Part shown: in pieces, positions 46,525 to 57,972 of the stretch
How the letters are laid out: every line of letters starts with the position of its first letter
Position numbering within the stretch: the first letter of the stretch is position 1
DNA from: Rhabdophis nuchalis
Taxonomy: Eukaryota; Chordata; Lepidosauria; Squamata; Natricidae
Assembly: GCA_039707465.1 (NCBI GenBank)
Contig: CM077644.1
Span: forward strand, 187,475,462-187,539,461
DNA: 64,000 bases
Direction: 5' to 3'
The notes under the pieces: model-generated
The model's database searches: none
The model's input: the letters and a program-made list of their open reading frames with translations, nothing else
What the model was told of the DNA's origin: nothing
Made by a program: the position numbers and the translations under genes

Positions 46525-48745
46525 TCGAAAAACTTTCCTAGTTCTGTTTATTTTCTTTTTACTTGTAACTCTCTCTTCTCACAAATTTCTTTGTTCCTGT
46601 GTTTTTTCTAAGGAGATCTGATTACGACTGAATTGCTTTATTTAATTGCTGGTCATCTGATGACTTTTTAAGGTTCTCTCCTTCATGTCAAGTGTTCAGC
46701 AAATAAGCAAATATGTTTCTTTTTAGCCAGCACAACAGAGTCCAACATATCAGTCAGTAAACCTCTCCCAAGTTCAATTTATCAGCTGCAGAGTGCTAGT
46801 TTCTTCACAATGCCATTTTGTTTTGCTCTTTTTTTCATTATGATTATAAACTCACTGCCATCTTTTTGGACAGCGCCGGCTGAGATGGAAAACTTCTAAA
46901 TTTAAATCTCCCAGCATATTTTGCTGCTGGCATCAAAGTTACAAGATGCCAACGGCAACAAAAAGCATTGAAAGATAAGCTTATATCTTTGTCTTATTTA
47001 TCCACAAATGCATTCCAACCTAATTTAGATTTAAGATTATGAGTTTATTCCCTTATACTGGTGACAGATTAATTTAACATATAAATTATTATCTGTGTCT
47101 GGTAAGATGAATCAGTTGCTATTTTTCTATTCATTTTGAGTTCTATATTGACATATTTCAGGCTGGTCCTGGTATTTTCTTACTCTATCCATAATGCTGT
47201 CAAGAGTACAAACGTGCATCCCATAATAAATCTTTAGTTTTGCCCTTCAATCACTCTTCTTGTTCTTCCTGCAACAGATTGGAGAAATAATGGTTTCTCT
47301 ACTAAGCATGCCCTCTAACACTCTTTTATAAATTCTAAGAAAATTATGGTAAGATTATTTGCAAACTCTATAAATCATTTCACATACAAAAATTATTGCC
47401 TGGGTTTTATTACCAAGAGGTACAGTATATGAATGAGTGGATTTAACTACAGTGTAGATTCAAGGGTAACATTTGGAGGTAGCAGTCAGGTCAATTTGGG
47501 GATTAGGATGTTGTTTGTTCTCATCACTCACTTCCACAATAACTTAGTTTGCTACCTGAGCTATTAATTTAAAGACACCAGCTTTCTACTGATTTTTTCT
47601 CCACAAATCATTCATTCTTGTTTGATTGAATTCACTTGCAGCACAACAAACCCTACTCAGCCTTCCTACTTCAGCTTTAGCTTCTGCAACACTCTAAATT
47701 GGACCAGGTGTAAAAGATGCACAATGCATGATTGATAACAATTTACAGCAGAGTCTCCTCATATGCTGGCTGAGATCCTTCACTCGTTTCTGAGTGGCAA
47801 ATAGGCTGCATGTCCTTGTTAATCTGGCATCTATTCTTGAGTTCAGGTAACCCTCAGAGAAACATAGATGCCTTGATCACCCATACTGTTATGCTTCATC
47901 AAATTTCATCTTTGAGTATGTATTACACAACAAATTAAGGAACAGATGGATCAGTCTAGGGCACCTGTAAATATGTTATGACTAATGTGTTCCCAATGTG
48001 TTTTTCTCTATTTAATGGCTTGATATTCTCATCTTCCATTGCCTTATTGGACTGCAAAACTGTTCTGAAGCAGGATAATTTTCTTATTTGTGAGACTGCT
48101 GACAGGTGAAATTGGTCAGTTCATAAGTGACGTTAATAGTTTCATGATTCCTGCATAACAAACTTTAACTTCAATCTAGCACAGATTTTTTTAAAAAATA
48201 TTATTATTCTAAGTTTTATGCTTACTTTCCTCTAACAAGAATGGACTAACCTCACTGATGGCCACCTCAGACATCCTGGTCATATATTTGCCTGATTATC
48301 AAGGTCTTCTTTCAAAAATAATTGCCACCAAGAGAACATAAAAGACACCATTTCTTCTCACCATTTGTGATGTGCAATAGTTGCCTTGCAACAGTGTATT
48401 AAATGCAGAAATACCTTTAGAATTCTTCTGAATTTCTTAATCTAATAGGATAGAAATTCCACCTTTAAATAATCTTCTATCACAGGGCAGATAAATAAGA
48501 TTATTAGACCAAGGACACCCAGCAGAAAAAAAATTACTATTAGTAGTAATCTTAATTCAGTCATAGAAGGCTTAGGGAACTCACTAGAAAAATAAGGCAT
48601 TTGCTACCTTTGTTAAACAAAAACAGAATAAATTAGGTCCTGTGCTCCCTTTCGATTCCTCACTGACTTCTCTTGTATGTTATGTCCTAGGAAGACTGTC
48701 ATACAGTACATAAAACATGAAATAGGATCTGTCCAATTAAATATA
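46525..48745. other. non-coding spacer
   Basis: Holds the second copy (47640-47677) of a 38-bp exact repeat. No other element recognised. Confidence 0.45.
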
Positions 48746-49047
48746 AAGGTAAAGGTAAAGGTTCCCCTTGTACATATGTGTTAGTCATTTCTGACTCTAG
48801 GTTTTCAAAGCCAAAGAGCTTTGTCCGAAGAGGTCTCCATAGTCATGTGGGCGGCATGACTAAAGGCGAAAGGCCCATGGAATGCTGTTACCTTCCCACC
48901 AAAGTGGTCCCTATTTTTCTACTTGCATTTTTATGTGCTTTCGAACTGCTAGGTTGGCAGTAGTTGGGACAAGTAATGGGAGCTCACTCCATTACACGGC
49001 AGTTCGAACCGCCGAATTGCCGACCTTTCTTAGCCACTGAGCCACCA
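48746..49047 (-). mobile_element. tRNA-derived SINE with BovB-like tail
   Basis: Starts aaggtaaaggtaaaggttcc and ends tagccactgagccaccatg. It lacks a piece after tctgactctag compared with its relatives. Confidence 0.9.
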
Positions 49048-50379
49048 TGTATAGAGTGTGTGTGTGTGCATCTTTGGAAATGGTATTTATTTTGTTAATG
49101 GTGCTTACATAAATGTATGTATATGGGTTGTGTAATTATTCCAAACTGCTTGATTGGAAAATCTATTTTAGCAGAATTTGCAGGAAATGATGAGTTCTGG
49201 CAATCAAACGAAGCCTACTGTGTCTTTGCAACATTTGAAATGCAATGCAATGTCTGGGTCAAGCACTGTTGTTTTAAGGATTAGATACAAATTTGCAGCA
49301 TATAGTGCCCTGCAAATTGGCATTTACATTTACACGGTGTTCCTGCATCTTCAGATTTCCAGCATATATTTTTCATATGCGTTACTTCCTGATAAAATGA
49401 AAGCTCTTGGAAGCATATGAATAATTGAAAAAAGGTTTCTCCTTTCTAATTCATAGTTCTAAACACCACTCTAAGTAAAATTAGGCACACTGCAGCTCAA
49501 CTGATATAATCTGATGAATGTTTATTAATGAGGAAGACCAAAACTGGGAGATTGGAATGCAGGTGAATGAAAAGTTGTCCAAAATCTGATCAAATGCTAA
49601 TAAGAACTCTGTATTAATTCCATAGCGGTGAAATAGATGAAAAGGCAATTTTTCTCCCTTGTTGAGTTCTTTCAGCAGAGCTTTTCCGAGTGACGTGGAT
49701 TGACAGCAGAATCCTTAAAAGGACTTTGTGACCTGGTTACATGATTGCAAAACACTTTGAGGACAAAATTGATTGTATTCCTAATGATTAAATTCAAAAA
49801 TGTGGATAATTTAATCTGTAGTTGTGTCCACTGCATGGATTTTTAAATCTAGATGGATTTTTAAATATAACGTTTAGGTTATCCTGAAAAAAAATCTTGA
49901 CAGAATGCAGCAAAGTATCTTTTTCTACTCACCCACCCACCTGCTTTAATTATATGTGGTAGGATGTTTCTAGAAGGAAAATGATGCTCAGCTGGAGAAT
50001 ATAAAAGCCTTCTTAAAAAGCAGATGGACTCCCAATTTCATCAAAGGAAATAGAAGTAAGATTGCTGTTGAAGAGAAATATAGCTGGTCAACACTCCATT
50101 CTTGTGCCTAAGAAGAGTCAATCAGACAGTCTTAGATAAAATCTAAATCAACTTTACAGTTGAGATTTAGAACTGGTACTGGTACGAGATACTGCTTTGG
50201 TTGCCTTATGGAAATATCATTGCCAGGTGAAGAAGTGGAAACCATGACTCTCTCTTGGACAAATCTATGGTGTTTAGCAATATAGCTCAGTGTCCTTCCA
50301 GTAAGACTGCCAGAGTTAGATGTGTGAGGGATAATATTGAAGAGCCATCCCTAGAAAATGGTCTGTGGGTATTTCTGAT
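49048..50379. other. non-coding spacer
   Basis: No recognised element. Confidence 0.4.
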
Positions 50380-51740
50380 TCACCCACGGGATTTATAGTG
50401 CAGTGTTGTTGTTTTCAATTCTATCATCATGTTCAAAATGTACAAAATGTACTGAACGAGACCATTAAATGATTGTACAATACCATCAATATGCTAATGA
50501 CACACAGCTTTCTTTCTTCTATTCATCAGATCCAGGAGAAACAGTGGGCATGTTTAATTTGTATTGTATTACTGTTGTAATAGAGTGGATGATGGTCAAT
50601 AGACAAACATCATTCAGATGCAACAGAAGTTCTCTGAATGGCTGATATATCTCAAAAAGTGCCACTCAACGTTTTCTGAAAGGAATAGTTTCCCTACAAA
50701 TAAGTTTGTAGTTTGTTAGATCCACATATGGCATCAAAAGTCCAGTAAAATGTAAAGGTTCCTTTTGCACATATGTGCTAGTTGCTTCCAACTCTAGAGG
50801 GTTGTGCTTACCTCTGTTTCAAAGTCAAAGAGCCAGGACTGTCTGAAGATGTCTCCGTGGTCATGTAGCCAACATGATTAAATACCAAAGGTGCATGAAA
50901 CGCTATTATGTTCCCACCAAAGGTGGTTCTTATTTTTTCTACTTGCATTTTTACATGCTTTTGAACTGCTAGGTTGGCAGAAGCTTGGACAAGTAATGAA
51001 AGCTCCCTCCATTACACGGTGCTAGGGATTCAAACAGCCAAATTGCCAACCTTTCTGATCATCAACTGTCTTAGCCACTGAGCCACAGCATCCAAATATA
51101 ATGTCATTTATCAGTTTAACGAACTATTTACTTGGATAAATATTGTCAACCCTACGAGATGGACTAGACTAAAAAATCAATACCATGTAGGTTTGAAACA
51201 ATTTTTTCTGTAACTGCTGTAGTAACAGAATGTGCTTCCTCCCACTTCCTTTCATCTTAGTGTGAACTACTTCTCTGCGACTTTTTGTCAAACTCATTTC
51301 TTGGAGCAGATTCAAATCATATTTAGCTGATTGTTGCCTTGTTATCAACTCTTTCTCTTGTCCATCAAGGCTATTCCTTGTGTCCTCTGAAAATGTAGTC
51401 AAGCACTCAATACTTGATCACCTTTCATGAAAACCGTCTCAATGTGTTGTTTAACATAAGCATTTCTTATGTAGGAATAAGAAACAGTATTGTGTCCATG
51501 TTATGCTAGCTTTTTTCCAGTTCCAGTTGAAGCTCCTCATGTTAGTCTATAAAGATCTGCAAAGCTTGGCAACAGAATATCTGAAGCCATATCTCTTTCC
51601 ATATATTCCTATAAATATCCTAATATTCTTTTCAGAACTTCTACCTGAGTGCTACTCTGTATAATGAAAATGAACTGTTCTTTTCACTTGTTCCTATGCC
51701 CTCAATTCTAGAAAACTATATGCCTAGCACCTACTATATG
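50380..51740 (+). mobile_element. ancient L2-like LINE remnant, interrupted by a SINE
   Basis: At about 50481 the + strand reads YHQYANDTQLSFFY then SSDPGETVG, a decayed L2-type catalytic box (YADD changed to YAND). At about 51515 it reads FQLKLLMLVYKDLQSLATEYLKPY-like residues in two short pieces, matching the region after the reverse transcriptase. Many frames are broken. The SINE at 50752-51091 lies between the two parts. The link across 51092-51500 is inference. Confidence 0.6.
50752..51091 (-). mobile_element. tRNA-derived SINE with BovB-like tail
   Basis: tgtaaaggttccttttgcac at the left and ccactgagccacagcatcc at the right; the body matches the other four copies. Confidence 0.88.
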
Positions 51741-52100
51741 ATTCTTTTAATACTAAATATAGTAGCTATATTCATATGCTAGCATTTAAATTTTTTATGT
51801 TGCTTAAATAATTCATCTCTTATCTCTTACCTGTGTTGTTAATTTACTTTGCATTTTCATTCAGCCACTAAGTAGTTCTAGCCATTTTAGAAAGTTTTTC
51901 CTGGGAAAATGTACTTCAGAGAACAGAAAATATATTTTTTGGCTAAGCAAATACATTTTATTGAAATTTATCTCCCAGAAGGGTTGCATGCTAAATAGTA
52001 TGTTGTTATACAGCAAATTTACAGTATTTATTATAATATATAATACATTTTGTGGTCCTTGAGTCCAATGGGATATGTTTGTGTGTGTGTATAAGTGAGT
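51741..52100. other. non-coding spacer
   Basis: AT-rich; a TG run near 52080. No element recognised. Confidence 0.4.
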
Positions 52101-52108
52101 GTATAAAG

Positions 52109-52394
52109 CAGGGATGAGATTCTACCAGTTCAGATCAGTTTGGGAGAACTGGTAGCTCCAATGATCAGCTGGGAGTGAACCGGTTCGCCTCGACAATCAG
52201 ATGGGCCCACCTGCCAGCCCATGTTATTTTACTACCTTTATCTTCTCAGCTGATTTGCGCAGCAGAGTAGATTGCCATGCGAATCAGCTGTGTTACTCCT
52301 CTGAAGAAACCTGGAAGTGAAGATTTCTTCAAATTGCACATGCAAATCGCTCGATCACCAAACTGGTTGTTAAACCGAGAGGATCCCACCACTG
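52109..52394. mobile_element. hAT-type MITE, left of a tandem pair
   Basis: 286 bp, cagggatgagattctaccag to gaggatcccaccactg. Exact 8-bp TSD gtataaag at 52101-52108 and 52395-52402. Internal inverted words cagctgatttgcgca and tgcgaatcagctg. Confidence 0.93.
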
Positions 52395-52402
52395 GTATAA
52401 AG

Positions 52403-52783
52403 CAGGAGTGAAATGCTCCCAGTTCAGATAGGTTTGCCCAAACTGATAGTAAAGATGTCAGCTGTTCGCATGAACCAGTGGTTAAAAAAAAATGCTACCA
52501 GTTCAGATGAATCGGTTGTTCCGATGATTAGCTGTGCCGCATGATTTATATTAGCTAGAAAGCAGAATTTCCTATTATCTAGCTAACCTAAATCATGTGG
52601 CACAGCGGATTCCCCCCCCACCCACCCACTGTTCACTTTACTTTCTGCGCTTGGTAGCAGGCTCTGCCCACATGCCTGGATGTCATTTTGATGCTCTGCA
52701 TAAGCATTGAAAGTCCTTCTCATGCGTGCCCACTCTCACATTGCTACCAAACCAGTAGCAAATGTAAGTGGATTTCACCCCCG
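52403..52783. mobile_element. hAT-type MITE, right of a tandem pair
   Basis: 381 bp, caggagtgaaatgctcccag to gtggatttcacccccg. Its flanks are again gtataaag (52395-52402 and 52784-52791), so it shares the middle TSD copy with its neighbour. A 28-bp inverted repeat with about three mismatches (52531-52558 and 52579-52606) forms a central hairpin. Confidence 0.93.
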
Positions 52784-52871
52784 GTATAAAGGTATCAAAT
52801 TCCTTTTACTAATCTAATTTGCAATTTGTTATGATAGTCTGGAGTCTAATTGTATGCAAACTGATGTATGT

Positions 52872-53061
52872 ACCATGTTTCCACAAAAATAAGACAGAGT
52901 CTTATTTTCTTTTGGCCACCAAAATAAGCACTTGGCCTTATTTTGGGGAAGGTTTTATTATTTTTGAGTTGCAGGAGATAGTGAGTGTAGTCACCTCATG
53001 GCTGCTGCTGTATTTTTAGGGAGGGCTTATTATCCGGGAGGCCTTATTTTGGGGGAAACTC
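52872..53061 (+). mobile_element. atgtttcc / aaaataagac repeat
   Basis: Begins taccatgtttccacaaaaat and ends ggccttattttgggggaaac, so the ends are inverted repeats. Same family as 3510-3602. Confidence 0.8.
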
Positions 53062-53146
53062 TGTGTGTGTGTGCGCGCACGTGTGTGTGTGTGTGGATCA
53101 TGTATGTATGTATGTATGTATGTATGTATGTATGTATGTATGTATC
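53062..53146. repeat. TG and TATG microsatellites
   Basis: A TG/CG run to about 53095, then about 12 TATG units at 53101-53146. Confidence 0.93.
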
Positions 53147-54059
53147 AGAATTATGCCTTTCTTTTTTTTTTACTGCAAGCATTTTGAATTTCATAGAATT
53201 AAAATGAATTATCAAAATGGTCTGGTTAATGTAGATGCAAGCCATGGAAGGGAACATGCTTTTAAAGGGTCTAGAAAAACTAGCTGCCCCGCTCTCACTG
53301 CTTAAGTACTTTCATTTCATTGCTGTCATGCTACACTCTAGATCTCGAACACATTAAACATCCATTAAACCCTCGTTACTTCTCACCCCAAGCTGAACTT
53401 TCGAGCAAGGGCTGAGAAATAATTTTATCTTGCAAGGTCCGCTGATTGTGGAAGCAACCATTTAGTTCTTGTACTCTATTAATATATACTGATTCCCCAC
53501 ACTAGCCACATGTTTTGGATCAGCAAGCTAGAAAATTAGCTGCTTTAATTACCATTTCGCAAACTGTTGAAGCAGAGATGTTCTTATTTGGGGTCTCTGC
53601 AATGTGTGCCAGCCATGTGTCCATGTTCCAAAGCTTGAGCTACGGGACATGGGACTTGGTGGGTAAATGAATGTTGACCTGATGATGCATCAAAGATGTG
53701 ACTTTGTATGGTTCATACAAACACACAAATAGACAAATGCCTACTTGCATTAATGGTATGGAAGCAGAGGTAGAAGAATGTAACTAATAAAGTGAATATT
53801 AGAATAGATGCAAATAATGAGAATGTTTTTAAACAATTGAGATTCCCCTTTATTTTTGTTGTTGTGGGGGAAAAATAATGAAGAGGTTTGGGGAAAATGG
53901 AAAATACTGCAGTTTTTTTCTTCTTCTTAAAAAATGCATATCACAAGCAATACCGACACTAAACACTTCAGGTTGGAAAAGTAAAATTAGTAATTATTCT
54001 TGCTATTAGGTTTGACTGCAATAGAATTTACCAATAATAGGTGGTCAGCTCTATCTTGG
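53147..54059. other. non-coding spacer
   Basis: No recognised element. Confidence 0.4.
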
Positions 54060-54800
54060 ATGTTGAGGTTATAATTTTTATTAAAGACTTTAAAAAAAAG
54101 ATCAGAAACTAATGCAAACTAATATAAAACGAGAAAAAGAAAAGGGGATCTAAGAGAAAGTGAAAAAAGAGAAAAAAAGAAAAATATAAAGAAAAAAGAT
54201 ACAAGCTTTCAATCTGCTTTATAAAAATTATAAATACAATTATAAATAAACTTCTTCTATGATTACACCATAACTTGCTCTTTTTCTATAATCCATCATG
54301 CCTAATTATCATAACCATAAATCATATGCTCATTTTTTTTCTTTCAAATAAAAAAGTGTATAGAGGTTTCTAATCAGCAATAAATCTAGATATTATCTTT
54401 TTTCAGATCAAAGACATCAATTTTGTTATCTCAGCAACTTCTATCATCTTCACCAACCATTCAACCATTGTAGGTAATATTGAATATTTCCATCTGTGTG
54501 CCTAATCTTGCTGAATGTAGCATGTTTAAAAATAAAGTTTCATTATTTTTTCCCAACTGTTTGTCCTTACACCCTCTCCCCAAAGAGTCTGGTTTCAATT
54601 GTATATTCATCTTTAAAATTCTTTGAATCGATTTCATTTATTTGAATCCAAAATTTTCTTGCTTTTTTATACATCCAACAAACATGATAAAATGTCCCTT
54701 CTTGTTCTTCCCATTTCCACCATACATTTGAACTGTCTTTAGAAATTGTAGAAAATTTCTCTGGTGATCCCATTGCATTATCATTTTGGTAACTGTTTTT
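54060..54800 (-). mobile_element. L1 3' end with ORF2 C-terminus
   Basis: On the minus strand a frame at 54567-54773 reads NVWWKWEEQEGTFYHVCW then KKARKFWIQI, the conserved Cys/His-type end of L1 ORF2 with some cysteines lost. An A-rich 3' UTR follows, ending near 54070 in ctttaataaaaattataacc. 5'-truncated and dead. Confidence 0.83.
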
Positions 54801-55074
54801 TTTTTAATATGAAAATAAATCTACTTATATCTACATTAAACCTTTAGTTCAGCAGACCTGAGCTACTATAATCAAAATTTACATCCTGACAGCATCCTAA
54901 AATAACAGATTTGTCTGCTGCCTAAGGAAGCAGCCAGACAATGCTTGCTGCTTCTACTATAAAATGGATATATTTGCATGCATACTTGGAATTCTGATTG
55001 ACTGAAGGCAGATACTTGGGAGATAGTTGACTTCCTGTGGAGGATTAGGGCAAGAGAGCAGAGTGTTGAGCAAT
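54801..55074. other. non-coding spacer
   Basis: No recognised element. Confidence 0.4.
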
Positions 55075-55080
55075 GATGGC

Positions 55081-55547
55081 TGTTCTGACTCCCTCCTTCA
55101 CAAGACAAATGACTAAACTGACTGATACTTGGCAGCTTGCCCGAACTGACCTTGACTAAGCCTGAAGATTCTTAACGAAAGAACTTGACACACACGAAAG
55201 CTTTGACTCTTCAGATGATACATTGTTTCCTGCAAACCTACTCTTCACAGAGGATTTCTTTTAAAGCCTCTTGGGAGGGGCCGGTCAATTAGGCAGCTGA
55301 TACTCATTATCTCCTCCGGTTGCATCTTTCTGCTAATTGACGTTGCCTCCTCTCAATCCTTCTTAGCCTGACATCAGGGACAAACTGGGTTTCCTCCTCC
55401 CCACTATGCCAAGTCCCAGGTGCCTCCTGATACCTAGCCGGGCTCTCTGCTCTCTCACTCTCAGCCTCCTCCTCTAGAGCAGACTTATAGGACTCCTCAC
55501 TAGAGGAATCCATCAACAGCTCATCCGGAGCCGACTGGGCCACAACA
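55081..55547 (-). mobile_element. solo LTR 2
   Basis: 467 bp; on the minus strand it runs from tgttgtggcccagtcgg to gagggagtcagaaca. The flanks carry a perfect 6-bp repeat, gatggc (55075-55080 and 55548-55553). It shares the start (tgttgtgg), the middle word gcaggaaacaat and the end (cagaaca) with solo LTR 1 but is otherwise diverged. Its first ~240 bp hold an acidic Glu/Ser-rich frame ending in an Arg-rich tail, in the same phase as in LTR 1. No internal region adjoins. Confidence 0.85.
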
Positions 55548-55553
55548 GATGGC

Positions 55554-56544
55554 TGCTGAAGCAAGGAAGAGAGGTCTGAAAGAACTGGAAAGAATGGGCA
55601 AGAGGTAGGATACACCTCCAGGAAACTGGGATAGTGACTTGGAGGGAAGGAAAGGGTTGGGAAGACTAATCAAGAGAATAGGGGATGGGTGGAGAGTGAA
55701 AACAGCGCCATTCTGTAGTCTTGTTACTGCCTCGACCCATGCTTCCTTGCATCTAGAGAAAAAAAGGGTCCTTCAACAGAAAGTTAATGTTCCTCAGGAG
55801 GCTGCTTTCTTAAATGCCCAGAGAAGAACTCTGGGAAGGGAAAGAAAAATGTGAAGGAATACATTTGGATTCCATGTTAACTGGTATTGTTTCTGCTCAA
55901 ATGGTGCATTAAATTAAGATTTTACTCTGTTGTAACATAAACACTTGGGGGCATTTTTTAAAACAGAAAGACCTTTGTATATATATGATTATATATGATT
56001 TATTTATTGATCAGCTCAAAAAACCTAACACACACACACACATGTTAGTTTTATGAGCTGATCAATAAATAAATCAGCTCATAAAACTAACACACATATT
56101 TAAAAAAATTACATCATGCAAATTAGGAACTTTCATTTTTAAATAAGCAAATTTATCTCCTAATTCTGGCAATAGCAATATTTTCTTAGCACTATAACTG
56201 ATACTTTGGGGAGGGGGTGGGGGTCATGTCTGGATAGACAAAGAAGCTCTGGGATTAATATTCATGCAGGAAAGAGAAGGCACTTTATCTCTGCCATGCT
56301 CAGACAGAAAAACAAATGCACAAACAAATCAGAATAGAAGGAATCCCAATCAGGTAAGGAAGAAGTGAGTATCTCCTCTAGACTAAAGCTTTTTATATCT
56401 AGAAATTTTATTGCTTGAAGTGGAGCGAGGATTGACTGTAACTCCTGGATACCACTTTCCCTATACTAACAAACGGTCACTCACCGGGCAGACAGACAGA
56501 CACCACCCCACTCCTGTGAGTAATACACTACGAATCATTTCCAG
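55554..56544. other. non-coding spacer with a hairpin
   Basis: An inverted repeat at 55997-56075 has ~32-bp arms (tgatcagctcaaaaaacc and its partner) around a CA run. No gene recognised. Confidence 0.5.
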
Positions 56545-56643
56545 GCAGAGTCTATGGATCTCACAGTAATTCATTGTGACACCTGCAAAGCAACATTTAA
56601 AAGGGAGACTCCTAGCTCCTGTCCTGATAATTGTGCTGTACTG
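56545..56643 (+). CDS. candidate exon, possible start of an LCCL-type domain
   Basis: 99 bp (33 codons, phase 0-0) between an acceptor-like gaatcatttccag and a donor-like gtgagg. It encodes VIHCDTCKATFKRE followed by SSCPDNCAVL. The spacing, a Cys-Asp-Thr start and then CPxxC about 13 residues later, resembles the first part of LCCL domains (cochlin, vitrin, CRISPLD and DCBLD families). The rest of the domain would have to lie on a later exon, which I do not find in this window. The frame stays open past the donor to 56850, so splicing is not forced. The phase does not fit a direct join to the candidate exon at 43730, so intervening exons would be needed if both belong to one gene. Confidence 0.38.
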
Positions 56644-57906
56644 GTGAGGTTGACAAGTCAGAAAGGTTGGAGTCTTGGCCCCTGTCTTACAATTAATCCA
56701 GACAAACAGCTTTCAGCAAATATTTACTCCATTGAGTATTATAGGAAGGTTAATTCCTTGTTATATCTTGTATTCCAAATATATTCTCTCTTAATTATAT
56801 CACTTCCACTACAACTGACAAAGAGGAATTGTGCTCCTGCACTGTTATAATGTACAACTAAATCTTCTTAAACAATATCTTTAGCCTTAAAAAGTAAAAC
56901 TAGACCAAGTACATTTTTACATAGGAATGCTGCAATTGTAATATGAAAAGGTACCCTCAAAAATAATCCCATTGTGAGTTTTTATTCATACTGCCTGGAT
57001 TTTTTAAAGAAACCATTACATGATTTCCACCTCCTGGAACATTATTTAAGGCCTGCAGTTAAATAAAAATAACTCCAGACAGTACATCAGATAGTTTCTT
57101 CCACTTAGCCAAGAGATATCTTATGGAAGGTATTTGAAAAAGGTATTTTGGTCTTCCATTTCTCTGACAGGACTATTAACATCCCAGTAGTCTATTATTT
57201 CTGTAAAAGGATTCCATACCATCTAGAATTTGTTTGAATTCCTATACATTGGAAGTCTGATTCTAAATCTAGTTCTAATCTACAGTAATCCAAATAACTC
57301 TAGATTGCAGCATTTATGAGAAATGCTTCCTACCACTTTATGGTCAATCTAGTCTTAAATACAATGAAAACATTCACAATTTTGTGGGGTGCATTTCCTG
57401 AAAATGCCCCCTCTTTGCCTGACCTCACACTAGCCTACATAACAATAAGAATATTGCTTCTCTGCTATTAGCTTTTTTCTTCCCTAGCTCCATTCTGATC
57501 ATTTCAGAAAAGGTGTCAAGCATTGCATCTGGCAATCTCTTCATGTAAAACAACATGCCATGTTCCTTTCCAATAGGTCCTATAACTTAGCATTCTATGC
57601 CTACTATTCAGATGGAACACAACTTCCATATTCAAATGCATTGAGTAGATTCTGTCAAAATCCAAGCCAAATGAAATCCCCATTTATAATCCACAAATAT
57701 AAAATCCATTGCATTACATTTGGGCGACTGAGATAAAGCAACACAAGAATCAAATGCCAGCATGGGACTCTATTTGCTTAAAAATTACATATAATATATA
57801 GCTTTCATTGAAATTGCAAGTTTTTTGATTTAAGAAGTAAGGTATTATTCTTTTTAAACCAGTTAAGAAAACTGTGGCTCTTCTTTTAATAAGAATAATC
57901 ATAAAC
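56644..57906. other. non-coding spacer
   Basis: No recognised element. Confidence 0.4.
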
Positions 57907-57972
57907 CATATCATAAATTTCATTGTAATTTTAGTACAATGACAATAAAGATTATTATTATTATTATTATAA
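57907..57972 (+). mobile_element. LINE 3' tail with ATT microsatellite
   Basis: aaatttcattgtaattttag, tacaatgacaataaag, then six or more ATT units. Same module as 20175-20290 in the other orientation. Confidence 0.8.

Noticed and set aside
51169..51402. 77-residue minus-strand frame rich in Lys/Gln
   Set aside because: Looks protein-like but lies within a region flanked by decayed L2 sequence on the other strand; no family assigned.
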